64,000 bases of DNA from Geotalea sp. SG265. GTDB taxonomy: Bacteria > Desulfobacterota > Desulfuromonadia > Geobacterales > Geobacteraceae. The notes beneath the pieces were generated by a model. It ran no database searches and was not told where the DNA came from. It saw only the letters and a list, made by a program, of their open reading frames with translations. Numbering within the stretch: the first letter of the stretch is position 1; every line of letters begins with the position of its first letter. Positions 16,807-25,385 of the stretch are shown piece by piece. The position numbers were made by a program, and so were the translations under genes. Where the stretch lies: assembly GCF_022808985.1 (NCBI RefSeq), contig NZ_JAKZFT010000015.1, positions 16,694 to 80,693 of the forward strand, in the 5' to 3' direction.

Positions 16807-17130
16807 CTAGACTTCCAGGTCCCGACACAACTTCTCGAACCGGTCCCGGAACTGGGGAAGACGTGGCAGGCCAAGCTCCTCAAGTTCGCGATTCTTCTTC
16901 TGCGCCGTTTTCGAGTTGAGGTCGCTCAGGTAGTTGTCCTTGACCTCCCGTGCGGTATGATACTGATCGTGAAAGCGTTTTTGCTCGCTTTCCGTAGAGC
17001 GCCTCACATCCTGGAACTTTTGCCGTTTGCTTCCATCGGTGAAATCCCGGTCTGTTTTGGCCAGGATCGGGTCAAAGGCGTTTTCGTCGAGAAAGGCCAC
17101 CAGTTTTTCCCTTTTCGCCCTGTCGTCCAT
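16807..17130 (-). CDS. Conserved-looking helical hypothetical protein
   Basis: A 107-residue, highly charged protein (MDDRAKREKLVAFLDENAF...), with no signal peptide or cysteine motif except one Cys near the end. Good codon use and its place between two similar small genes support it as real. No family recognised. Confidence 0.65.
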   Translation of the reverse strand: MDDRAKREKLVAFLDENAFDPILAKTDRDFTDGSKRQKFQDVRRSTESEQKRFHDQYHTAREVKDNYLSDLNSKTAQKKNRELEELGLPRLPQFRDRFEKLCRDLEV

Positions 17131-17160
17131 GAAAGCCTCCCAAGTGAAGAACCAGCCGTC

Positions 17161-17364
17161 TTATAGCCTGCTCTTCAACAAGTCTTTCCCCTTCTGCACC
17201 AGGTTGACGTTCGTCTCCAGCACCTCGTTGAAATACTGGCGGGCATCCCGGTCCCCTTCCTGGTCTGCATCACGCATGTACTGGTTACACGTATCTGCCG
17301 CCTGCGAAGCATTGTAGATGACGCTGATTAGATCGTAATCCTTGTCCTTGAGCTTTTCAGCCAT
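17161..17364 (-). CDS. Small helical hypothetical protein
   Basis: A 67-residue protein (MAEKLKDKDYDLISVIYNAS...), predicted as two or three helices, with NQYMRDADQEGDRDARQYF near the middle. It resembles small ferritin-like coat-type or rubrerythrin-fragment proteins in composition, but I cannot assign it. A ribosome site (AAGGAGG) precedes the start. It lies 30 bp upstream of the 107-residue gene and is probably co-transcribed. Confidence 0.7.
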   Translation of the reverse strand: MAEKLKDKDYDLISVIYNASQAADTCNQYMRDADQEGDRDARQYFNEVLETNVNLVQKGKDLLKSRL

Positions 17365-17476
17365 GATAAGCCTCCTTGCGCGTTAGATTAGTGTTTACTT
17401 AAAAATGATAGAAGAGTACACCGCAATGTCAACGAGAGACGGCGCCGCAATTAGGCTCCGCCACCCCAGCCAGCTC

Positions 17477-18229
17477 TCATTTTCCTGCATGCTTTGCCGA
17501 GAGCTGCTCCAGATAGCGTTGCGCCTTCACCGACCCTTTCCGGGCGGCTTTTTCCAGCCAGTGAATGGCACTTTCGCGGTCCTTGTCAACGCCGTCACCC
17601 CGGGCGTACATGGCACCCAGGTAAACCTGGGCCTCGGTGGAATCCTGTTCCGCCGCCATGCGAAACCAGCGTGCCGCCTCATGGCGGTCCTTCAGCACCC
17701 CTTCGCCGCGGGCATACATGCCACCGAGGTAAATCTGCGCCTTCACATATCCTTGTTCAGCCGCCGCCTTGAACCAGTGCAGCGTTGCAGAACGGTCTTC
17801 TGTCACCCCATCCCCCCGGGCATACATCAGTCCCAGGTTGTATTGGGCTCTGGCATCCCCCTGGACAGCGGCCTGGCTGAACCAGCAGAATGCCTCCTGG
17901 AGATCCTTTGCCACCCCTTCCCCATTAAGATAGAGGAGCCCCAGATTGTAGCGGGCACTGGCATGACCGGCGGCAGCAGCTTTTCCAAACCAGACTGCCG
18001 CCTCGGCAGGATTGGGTTCGACCCCCTCACCCTTGTAATACATGACGCCGGCTGCGAAATCGCCGGCGGGATCGCCCCTGGACTGGAAGTGGCGCAAAGC
18101 GCCGGCGTAATCCTTTCCTTCATAGGAAACAAGCCCCGGATCGCGTACGCAGCCGGTAAAAAGCAGCGCCACCAGCAGCACCAGAAAACAGCAGGTCCCT
18201 CCGGCATTTTGATTGGTAATTCTACGCAT
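17477..18229 (-). CDS. Sel1-repeat lipoprotein
   Basis: A 250-residue exported lipoprotein (lipobox FTGC) followed by about five Sel1-like repeats of 36 residues, each with the pattern A-x-x-N-L-G-x-(M/L)-Y-x-x-G-x-G-V (for example YNLGLLYLNGEGV, YNLGLMYARGDGV, IYLGGMYARGEGV). These alpha/alpha repeats form protein-protein interaction scaffolds. The position, next to a transporter gene but 33 bp downstream, suggests an envelope role. Partner unknown. Confidence 0.9.
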   Translation of the reverse strand: MRRITNQNAGGTCCFLVLLVALLFTGCVRDPGLVSYEGKDYAGALRHFQSRGDPAGDFAAGVMYYKGEGVEPNPAEAAVWFGKAAAAGHASARYNLGLLYLNGEGVAKDLQEAFCWFSQAAVQGDARAQYNLGLMYARGDGVTEDRSATLHWFKAAAEQGYVKAQIYLGGMYARGEGVLKDRHEAARWFRMAAEQDSTEAQVYLGAMYARGDGVDKDRESAIHWLEKAARKGSVKAQRYLEQLSAKHAGK

Positions 18230-18262
18230 GACATTTCTCCCGCAAAAGTCACTCCGGGTGAT

Positions 18263-19573
18263 TCAGGCGAAAAAGAGGCTGAATACGACCAGGAAGGTGA
18301 GCTGGCAGGCCGCCACCAGCCAGCCGTTGCGCAGCATGGACTTCATATCCGTCGATTCGGCGAAACCGAGGGAACTGACCATGTTCGCCCCGGGAAAGAC
18401 GAAATTGTGCACCCGGGTCGCCACCACCAGTGCAAGGGACCAGGCGAGCATGGAAACGGCATAGCGGGCAAGGAGGGGGTTGAACATCTCGTGAAGGAGC
18501 TTGAGCGTTGCCACAGTGGCACCACTGATGCCGAAGGCACCGAGAAATCCGCCGGTAATGACGATGGCTGGTTTGCCCCCCGTTTCCATGAGCGGTTTCA
18601 GGAGCGTCGTCAGGGCGGCAAAACCCCCGGCCTTTTCCACGAAAAGGATAAAAGGGTCAAGGAGCAGGAAAAGCAGGAACAATCCCACGTTTCCCGCCAT
18701 GCCACGGATGACGTGCCCGAGGATCTGCCCGAACCTGAGCCCTCCCGTAAAACCGGTGATAAGGGCAAGTCCCAGCATGATGACGACAACGAACGATGTT
18801 GGAGCCTTGACAACGATGCCGTAGACGACTGCGGCAATGAAGGTGCAGGTAAAGGCCATAGCTGCCCGCCGGTTCCGGCGCGTCGGCTCGAAGCGCTCCA
18901 GCTCATCGGCCTGTTCATAAGGGGTCTGGTAACGGGTGTTGCGCTGGATGCGCTGGATCATCAGCCAAGTCACCACCAGGGTAATGAGGGCTACCGGGCC
19001 GGAAACGTAGAGAAGCATTTCGCCGTAGCCAATTTTCGTCAGGCCGAGCAGGGTGATGACCGGCGGGGAAAAAGGCCCCAGGATCAGCGCCTCCTCCCCC
19101 ACCGCCTGAAAAATTACCCCGACCGTGCTCCGGGACAGGCCAACGGCAGCGGCGATGGGAAGGACGATGGGGGCGATGATGGCATTGCCCCCCGCCATGG
19201 TCCCCAAAAGGCCGACGATGACCAGGCAGGCGATCATGATGCCGAGCATGGCCTTCCGCTCGCTGTCGATGCCGATGCCGTAGACGATACCGTGAACGAT
19301 GGTGTGGGAGACCCCGGTGGCGTTGAGCACCTCCCCCAGGCCGCGGCCGAGCATGATGATCAACCCCACCAACGCCAGGAACGACCCCATGCTGGCCGCC
19401 AGCGCCGCACCCAGGGACACGAGGGTCTGGCCGCTTAGAATGGCGCCGATGATGACGCAGATGACGGTCGCGGCGAGGATATCCACGTTGCGAAAAACCA
19501 GAACGATGTAAACCAGAAGCGGTGCCAGGCCGAGCAAGCCCCACCAGATGCTGGGTACTGCTTCAATGGGCAT
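18263..19573 (-). CDS. Ion-transporter superfamily permease (probably amino-acid or peptide derivative uptake)
   Basis: A 436-residue inner-membrane protein with about 11-12 hydrophobic segments, in the style of the NhaC/GntP/citrate-type ion transporter superfamily. Typical elements are the Gly-rich GTMAGGNAIIAPIVLP and the second repeat GAFGISGATVATLKL, which suggest two inverted halves. Its start overlaps the end of the D-aminoacylase gene by 11 bp, so it likely imports the substrate of that enzyme, or exports the product. The exact substrate cannot be read from sequence. Confidence 0.8.
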   Translation of the reverse strand: MPIEAVPSIWWGLLGLAPLLVYIVLVFRNVDILAATVICVIIGAILSGQTLVSLGAALAASMGSFLALVGLIIMLGRGLGEVLNATGVSHTIVHGIVYGIGIDSERKAMLGIMIACLVIVGLLGTMAGGNAIIAPIVLPIAAAVGLSRSTVGVIFQAVGEEALILGPFSPPVITLLGLTKIGYGEMLLYVSGPVALITLVVTWLMIQRIQRNTRYQTPYEQADELERFEPTRRNRRAAMAFTCTFIAAVVYGIVVKAPTSFVVVIMLGLALITGFTGGLRFGQILGHVIRGMAGNVGLFLLFLLLDPFILFVEKAGGFAALTTLLKPLMETGGKPAIVITGGFLGAFGISGATVATLKLLHEMFNPLLARYAVSMLAWSLALVVATRVHNFVFPGANMVSSLGFAESTDMKSMLRNGWLVAACQLTFLVVFSLFFA

Positions 19574-21176
19574 GTGCGCATTCTCCTTTTCTCAAAACCC
19601 GGCCCGGTCGGCGTCCGGTCAGCCTGCCGTCCCAGATGACCGGTTCCCCTGCCACCAGAAGATGGACGATGCCGGCGGAGTAGCGGTGGGGATCCACATA
19701 GTCCCCATTGTCCCTGACCTTTGCCGGGTCGAAGAGGACAAGATCGGCCGCATGGCCCTCCCGCACCAGTCCACGATCCTTGAGCCCCAGGCGTGATGCA
19801 GGCAGGCCGGTCATCTTGTGGATCGCCGCCTCCAGGGAGAGCACCTTTTCTTCCCGCACATAATGGCCCAGGATGCGGGTAAAGGTTCCGTAGGAGCGGG
19901 GATGGGTCGCTTCGCCAGCGGCAGCCGCGGCGTTCAGCCCGTGGCCGTCGGAACCGACCATGACCTCCGGGTCGGCAAGGATCGACCGCACGTCATCCTC
20001 GGCCATGGAAAAGAAGATGGCACCGACCTCCCCCTGCTCTTCCACCAGGAGCCGGATCACCGCTTCGGCGCCGCTGCATCCCCAGCCGGCGGCAATCTCG
20101 GCTATGGTCCTGCCGGAAAGATGGCGGTTGTGTCCGGAACGACAGTTGCTGATCATGATTCCCGCCGCCCCCTCGCGGGCGGCAATGGCGGCTTCCATTT
20201 CTCCCGTAAGCCTGTCTCGCAGTTCGGGTGCCTGCAGCCGCTGCAAAAGGGAAGCAACGCCTCCGGCATGGGCCCACTGGGGAACGATTGCCGCCAGGGT
20301 CGTGGCAGAGGCCGCATAGGGGTACTGATCGGCAGCCATGTCAATGCCCGCTCCCCGTGCCGCGGCAATCTTGGCCAGAATTTCCCCGGCCAGGCCGCGA
20401 TTACCCCGCCCCATGGCTTTGAGATGGGACACCTGCACGCGGACTCCGCTCGTCCTCCCTATGGCCATGGCTTCGTCCAGGGCCGCCATGAGCCCCTCCC
20501 CTTCATTGCGGATGTGGCTCGTATAGAGAGAATCGAACGCCGCCAGGGTTCGGGCAAGAGTCACCAACTCCTCCAGCCTTGCATAGCTTCCCGGCGGATA
20601 GATGAGGCCGGTGGACATTCCCCATGCCCCCTGCTGCAGGGCTTCTTCCAGCAATCGCCGCATCAGCCCCAGCTCCCTGGCGGTCGGCGCTCGATCTTCC
20701 ATGCCCATGGCGGCAATGCGCAGCGCGGCATGCCCCACCATGGGAGCCACGTTTATGCCAAGCCCGGACCGTTCCACGGCCCCGGCCCATCCAAGGAGAT
20801 CGTTCCAGCCGATCCCTTCCGGCGGGAGTTTGAAATCATGCAACGCCAGGTATTCCTCCAACTGCCGCTCCCCCCCCGCTGCCACAGGGAAACAGCTCAG
20901 GCCGCAATTGCCGGTCACCTCCAGGGTCACCCCTTGAAAGACCTTACTTTCCGCCTGTGGGCAGGGAAAGAGGGTCATATCGGAATGGCTGTGGATGTCG
21001 ATGAATCCTGGAGCCAGGACGAGCCCCGCCGCATCGGCTATCCGATCCGCATTATGGCCGGAACCGATCCGGCCGATGGCTGCGACACGCCCCCCCGTCA
21101 CCAGGACATCTGCCATACGGGCAGGCTTCCCGCTGCCGTCGATCACCAGTGCGCCCTTTAAAAGCAGGGAATCCAT
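19563..21176 (-). CDS. N-acyl-D-amino-acid deacylase (D-aminoacylase family)
   Basis: A 537-residue amidohydrolase. The metal-binding H-x-H lies in FIDIHSHSDMTLFP; further landmarks are ISHLKAMGRGN and VGSDGHGLN near the C-terminus, the catalytic Asp. The family removes acyl groups from N-acyl-D-amino acids. GGAGG lies 4 nt upstream of ATG 21176; the same frame stays open further upstream but that part looks non-coding. It is co-transcribed with the permease gene downstream. Confidence 0.9.
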   Translation of the reverse strand: MDSLLLKGALVIDGSGKPARMADVLVTGGRVAAIGRIGSGHNADRIADAAGLVLAPGFIDIHSHSDMTLFPCPQAESKVFQGVTLEVTGNCGLSCFPVAAGGERQLEEYLALHDFKLPPEGIGWNDLLGWAGAVERSGLGINVAPMVGHAALRIAAMGMEDRAPTARELGLMRRLLEEALQQGAWGMSTGLIYPPGSYARLEELVTLARTLAAFDSLYTSHIRNEGEGLMAALDEAMAIGRTSGVRVQVSHLKAMGRGNRGLAGEILAKIAAARGAGIDMAADQYPYAASATTLAAIVPQWAHAGGVASLLQRLQAPELRDRLTGEMEAAIAAREGAAGIMISNCRSGHNRHLSGRTIAEIAAGWGCSGAEAVIRLLVEEQGEVGAIFFSMAEDDVRSILADPEVMVGSDGHGLNAAAAAGEATHPRSYGTFTRILGHYVREEKVLSLEAAIHKMTGLPASRLGLKDRGLVREGHAADLVLFDPAKVRDNGDYVDPHRYSAGIVHLLVAGEPVIWDGRLTGRRPGRVLRKGECAHAH

Positions 21177-21439
21177 CACGCCTCCGTCAATGAAAAAATT
21201 CGGAGTTATCCTACGGTAAATGCCCGAGAGATAAAAGGGAAATAGTGTCCATCGGGAAACGAAATAGCTGCCCCTTGCAAACAGGGGGCACCCTGCTACC
21301 ATTAGAAATACTTTAACCCCCAGAACAACATCAAACTGCATCTGCCGAAGAATCGAAAAACCAAATTGCTTTATGAGCCGGTCAACCTGTGCCATACTCC
21401 AGAAGCCGGCACACATCCTAATACCCCAGGAGACCTGCA

Positions 21440-22426
21440 ATGCCCATTCTTGTAACTGGCGGCTGCGGCTACATCGGCAGCCATGTCGTCCGGCAACTGA
21501 GCGAAGCCGGACACGAGGTAATTGTCTACGACAACCTCTCCACCGGCTCGGCGGATGCCCTCGTCAACGGCGAAAAGCTTGTTATCGGTGAACTGGCCGA
21601 CTCCAAGAAACTGGCAGCCGTTTTCCACGACCATGGACCGAAGACGGTCCTTCACTTCGCCGCTGCCATCGTCGCCCCAGAATCGGTTTCCGATCCGCTC
21701 AAATACTACGGCAACAATACCTGCAACACCATGAACCTCCTCAAGACCTGCGTCGCAAGCGGGGTGGAACGGTTCATCTTTTCCAGTACCGCTGCGGTGT
21801 ACGGCCTCCCCGCAGGGGGAGTGGCCGCGGAGGATTCGCCGACCCGCCCCATCAATCCCTACGGAACGTCTAAGCTGATGAGCGAATGGATGCTCCGCGA
21901 CACGGCCGCAGCCCATGGCCTGAGGTATGTGGCGCTACGCTACTTCAACGTGGCAGGGGCCGATCCCCTGAGCCGCATGGGGCAGCGCACCCCCGACGCC
22001 ACCCACCTGATCAAGGTCTGCTGCCAGGCAGCCTTGGGCATGCGCCAGCAGGTTGCCATCTTCGGCACCGACTATCCGACCCCGGACGGTACGGGCATTC
22101 GGGACTATATTCATGTGGAGGACCTGGCCTCCGCCCATCTGGCGGCGCTCCAATACCTGGAAAACGGGGGAGAGTCCGAGACCATCAACGTCGGCTATGG
22201 CCAAGGCTCCAGCGTCAGAGAAGTGATTCAGGTGGTGCGCCACGTGTCGGGGGTGCCGTTCAAGGCAGTGGAATCCTCCCGCCGTCCCGGCGATCCCGCG
22301 TCCCTTGTCGCCAGGGCCGACCGCGCCCGCTCCATCCTTCAGTGGACCCCCCGCCATGACGACCTGACGACAATCGTCGCCGATGCCTGGCGCTGGGAAC
22401 AGAAGCTCTTCAACGGAACGCGATAA
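21440..22426 (+). CDS. galE: UDP-glucose 4-epimerase
   Basis: A 328-residue short-chain dehydrogenase-type epimerase interconverting UDP-glucose and UDP-galactose for surface polysaccharide. The NAD-binding motif is GGCGYIGSH at residue 6 on; the catalytic Ser is in FSSTAAVYG and the Y-x3-K is in NPYGTSKLM. AGGAG is 7 nt before the start. A GC-rich terminator follows directly. Confidence 0.95.
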   Translation: MPILVTGGCGYIGSHVVRQLSEAGHEVIVYDNLSTGSADALVNGEKLVIGELADSKKLAAVFHDHGPKTVLHFAAAIVAPESVSDPLKYYGNNTCNTMNLLKTCVASGVERFIFSSTAAVYGLPAGGVAAEDSPTRPINPYGTSKLMSEWMLRDTAAAHGLRYVALRYFNVAGADPLSRMGQRTPDATHLIKVCCQAALGMRQQVAIFGTDYPTPDGTGIRDYIHVEDLASAHLAALQYLENGGESETINVGYGQGSSVREVIQVVRHVSGVPFKAVESSRRPGDPASLVARADRARSILQWTPRHDDLTTIVADAWRWEQKLFNGTR

Positions 22427-22440
22427 CTAAGCCTTCGCCT

Positions 22441-22467
22441 GCCCCGTCCCCACCGACGGGGCTTTTT
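22441..22467 (+). terminator. galE terminator
   Basis: GCCCCGTC and GACGGGGC form a short hairpin followed by TTTTT. Confidence 0.85.
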
Positions 22468-22477
22468 GGGGTTCTTA

Positions 22478-22682
22478 AGACATTTCCAGAGAAGACAGTC
22501 GTGGCATCGGGAGTGAGCGACGAGCTACAGCGGCGAGCGGACGCCCGCCGTATTTTGAATGGAGGCTATCCGTAGTTTCAAGCATGGTGAGTCATTGCAC
22601 GGGCGACACCGCAAGGTCCGCAGCTGTGGCGACAGAGCGAACGGACGATGTCGCGACTGTCTTTTATTTCACAAAATTCCAG
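22478..22682. repeat. Dispersed repeat family A, copy 3
   Basis: Core at 22494-22661 (168 bp), bounded by GACAGTCGTGGCATCG and GATGTCGCGACTGTC. The outermost base pair differs from copies 1 and 2 on both ends (GAC/GTC in place of GGC/GCC), a paired change. The gap 22427-22826 otherwise holds only the galE terminator and the upstream region of the next gene. Confidence 0.85.
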
Positions 22683-22826
22683 AACGCACCTTTTTCCCCC
22701 TCTCCTTCTCCTCCCTCCTTAAATCCGACCACTGATTGCATTCTCCTACCTGTGTGTTATTAGTTTGAAATACCAAGTTAACTAATTCTAACAGAAGCCC
22801 GAGCGCGGGCCGATGGAGGAGACACA

Positions 22827-23576
22827 ATGGAAGCTGCAACCGGAGCAACCCAGAGTGGCTTGGAAAGAGAGGCGAAACAGCGGGGAAAACAAATCAACGT
22901 CGGGCGCAACGAACGGACCGCATCCATGATCGGCGGGGCGGCGCTGGCCGTCACCGGCCTGACGAAACTGGCCGGGAAAAAGATTCTGCCGGGGATGGCG
23001 CTGATGGCGGCAGGGGGCATGTTCCTCTACCGGGGCAAAACCGGCCATTGCGATGTATTCGAGGCCATGGGGGTCGATACCGCGGGCACCGAGGACAAAG
23101 GACTGACTGTGGAAAAGGTGCTGACCATCAACCGCACCCCCCAGGAAGTCTATGAATTCTGGCACAATTTCGAGAATATTCCGAGATTCATGCGTCACCT
23201 GGAAGCGGTCCGCACCACCGGCGGCCGCACCTCCCACTGGAAAGCCCGGGGGCCGGCCGGCGTATCGGTGGAATGGGATGCGGAGATACTGGAAGACTAC
23301 CCGGGCCAGCGGATCAGCTGGCAATCCCTGGGCAATGCCGACATCCCCAACGAGGGAACGGTGGAATTCATGGAAGCCCCCGGGGGACGCGGCACCGAGG
23401 TTAAGGTTCATCTCACCTATCGCCCCCCCGGCGGCACCGCCGGGAAGCTTGCGGCAAAAGTAGCCCACGGCATCAACGCCCAAGTAATCGAAGAGGACAT
23501 GAAGCGGCTGAAACAAATTATGGAAACGGGAGAAACTGCCACGGCTGCCTATACGGGAAGCCGGACCTACCATTAA
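22827..23576 (+). CDS. Membrane-anchored SRPBCC (polyketide cyclase-like) protein
   Basis: A 249-residue protein. An N-terminal part with two hydrophobic helices (MIGGAALAVTGLTKLAG, GMALMAAGGMFLYRG) resembles DUF2892. It is followed by an SRPBCC ligand-binding domain from about residue 95, with the start signature EKVLTINRTPQEVYEFWHNFENIP seen as RTPQEVYEFWHNFENIPRFM. Ligand unknown. The genes that follow are stress-type, and this pairing is common in general-stress clusters. GATGGAGGAG precedes the start. Confidence 0.88.
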   Translation: MEAATGATQSGLEREAKQRGKQINVGRNERTASMIGGAALAVTGLTKLAGKKILPGMALMAAGGMFLYRGKTGHCDVFEAMGVDTAGTEDKGLTVEKVLTINRTPQEVYEFWHNFENIPRFMRHLEAVRTTGGRTSHWKARGPAGVSVEWDAEILEDYPGQRISWQSLGNADIPNEGTVEFMEAPGGRGTEVKVHLTYRPPGGTAGKLAAKVAHGINAQVIEEDMKRLKQIMETGETATAAYTGSRTYH

Positions 23577-23609
23577 ATCAGCACCTCACCTGCAGGAAAA
23601 GGAGGCTCT

Positions 23610-24803
23610 ATGAAGGCTGTATGCTGGCACGGGAAGCATCATGTGCAGGTCGATACGGTTCCGGACCCCCAAATCCTCAACCCCCGCGATGCCATCGTCA
23701 AAGTGACCCTCTCCGGCATCTGCGGCTCAGATCTCCATCTTTACAACGGCAAGGTTCCAACCATGAAGGAAGGGGACATCCTCGGCCATGAGTTCATGGG
23801 GGTGGTGGTCGAGACAGGCTCGGCCATCACTTCCTTAAGCCGCGGCGACCGGGTCATCGTCCCCTTTCCCATTGCCTGCGGCGACTGCTGGTACTGCCAG
23901 GAAGGGCTATGGGCGCTCTGCGACAACTCCAACCCCAATTCGTGGATGCTGGAAAAGCTCTATGGCGACACGGGTGCGGGCATTTACGGGTATTCCCACC
24001 TCTACGGAGGCTATGCAGGGGGTCAGGCGGAATTCGTCCGCGTCCCCTTTGCCGACACCGGACTGGAAAAGGTGCCGCCGGAGCTGAGCGACGAGAAAGT
24101 CCTGTTTCTCACCGATATTCTCCCCACCGGCTACCAGGCGGCGGAAAACTGTCACATTCAGAAGGGGGACACGGTGGCGGTCTGGGGATGCGGACCGGTG
24201 GGCCTCCTGGCGATGAAGTGCGCCTGGCAGCTGGGCGCGGGGAAGGTCTTCGCCATAGACCGCTTCCCGGAGCGGCTGGAAATGGCCCGCATGCATTGCA
24301 AGGCGGAGCCCCTCAACTATGAAGAAGTGGATATTACGGAAGCGCTCCACGACATGACCGGCGGCAGAGGCCCCGATTCCTGCATCGATGCCGTCGGCAT
24401 GGAAGCGCAAGGGACCGGCCTGGAAGCAGCCTACGACACGGTCAAGCAGACCCTGCGCCTGGAAAACGACCGTCCCATCGCACTGCGCCAGCTGATCAAG
24501 GCCTGTCGCAAGGGGGGTACCGTCTCCATCCCTGGCGTCTACAGCGGTTTCGTGGACAAGATGCCCATGGGTGCAGTTTTTGCCAAGGGGTTGACGATCC
24601 GCGCAGGGCAAACTCATGTGCAGAAGTACCTGAGGCCGCTGATGCGGCTGATCGAAACCGGAGCGATCGATTCGTCGTTCCTCATCACCCACCGCTTGTC
24701 CCTGAACGATGCTCCCATGGGCTACGAACTCTTCGACCGCAAACAGGACGGCTGCGTCAAGATCGTCCTCAGGCCCCAAGGTGTAAGCCAGACCGTACAC
24801 TGA
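23610..24803 (+). CDS. Zinc-dependent alcohol dehydrogenase (formaldehyde dehydrogenase-like)
   Basis: A 397-residue medium-chain dehydrogenase. The catalytic zinc site is Cys-Gly-Ser-Asp (GICGSDLH) with His in GHEFMG; the structural zinc cysteines lie in [17 protein letters not shown]. The cofactor motif is [11 protein letters not shown]. The long insertion after the zinc region matches glutathione-independent formaldehyde dehydrogenase-like enzymes. Likely oxidises an alcohol or aldehyde adduct using NAD. Located 33 bp after the SRPBCC gene, in the same unit. Confidence 0.9.
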   Translation: MKAVCWHGKHHVQVDTVPDPQILNPRDAIVKVTLSGICGSDLHLYNGKVPTMKEGDILGHEFMGVVVETGSAITSLSRGDRVIVPFPIACGDCWYCQEGLWALCDNSNPNSWMLEKLYGDTGAGIYGYSHLYGGYAGGQAEFVRVPFADTGLEKVPPELSDEKVLFLTDILPTGYQAAENCHIQKGDTVAVWGCGPVGLLAMKCAWQLGAGKVFAIDRFPERLEMARMHCKAEPLNYEEVDITEALHDMTGGRGPDSCIDAVGMEAQGTGLEAAYDTVKQTLRLENDRPIALRQLIKACRKGGTVSIPGVYSGFVDKMPMGAVFAKGLTIRAGQTHVQKYLRPLMRLIETGAIDSSFLITHRLSLNDAPMGYELFDRKQDGCVKIVLRPQGVSQTVH

Positions 24804-24853
24804 TGGAAGCAGGAACTTCCGGAGCTCTTCCAACATTACCAGGAGGCAGGCCT

Positions 24854-25363
24854 ATGGCACAACAGGCACACCAGTTCTTCGAACTTCTGAAAAAAGATCA
24901 CCGCCGGGCCGAGCAACTCATGCAGCAGATCTCGGCGGCATCCCGGGATCAGCGGCAGCAGCCCTTCAGCACCCTGCACATGGAGCTGGCGGCACACTTC
25001 CAGATTGAAGAGAAGTTCTTTTATCCGAAACTCCTTCCCATTGAGGACATGAAGGCACTGGTGGAAGACGCCCTGGACGAACACCAGACGGCCAAGGACC
25101 TTATCTCCCAGCTGGAAAGGACCGGCTTCGCCTCTGAGGAGTGGCTGGAGATCTTTGAAAAGCTCGATGAGGGGATCAGGCACCACCACGAGGACGAGGA
25201 GCAGGAAATTTTCCCCAGATGCACCCAGTTTCTGAAGGATCAGGACCTGACGGACATGGCACGGAAATCGGTACAGGAAAAGGAACAACTTTTGGCACGC
25301 ACCGCCAGAACCGGTTCGGCCGGGATGGCACAGAGGAAAAGAGCGAGGGAAATACATCCATAA
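24854..25363 (+). CDS. Hemerythrin-like HHE-domain protein
   Basis: A 169-residue, mostly helical protein with a hemerythrin cation-binding HHE domain. Metal ligands are visible as DHRRAEQL, HMELAAHFQIEEKFFYP, DEHQTAK and HHHEDEEQEIFP. It may bind oxygen, NO or iron. The start at 24854 has AGGAGG 7 nt upstream. Its paralogue is at 27245. Confidence 0.9.
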   Translation: MAQQAHQFFELLKKDHRRAEQLMQQISAASRDQRQQPFSTLHMELAAHFQIEEKFFYPKLLPIEDMKALVEDALDEHQTAKDLISQLERTGFASEEWLEIFEKLDEGIRHHHEDEEQEIFPRCTQFLKDQDLTDMARKSVQEKEQLLARTARTGSAGMAQRKRAREIHP

Positions 25364-25385
25364 CAGGCATGAAAGGAGAACACAG

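Noticed and set aside
17405..19438. 677-codon plus-strand open frame
   Set aside because: It spans the Sel1 and permease genes in antisense, has His/Asp/Gly-rich composition and no recognisable domain.
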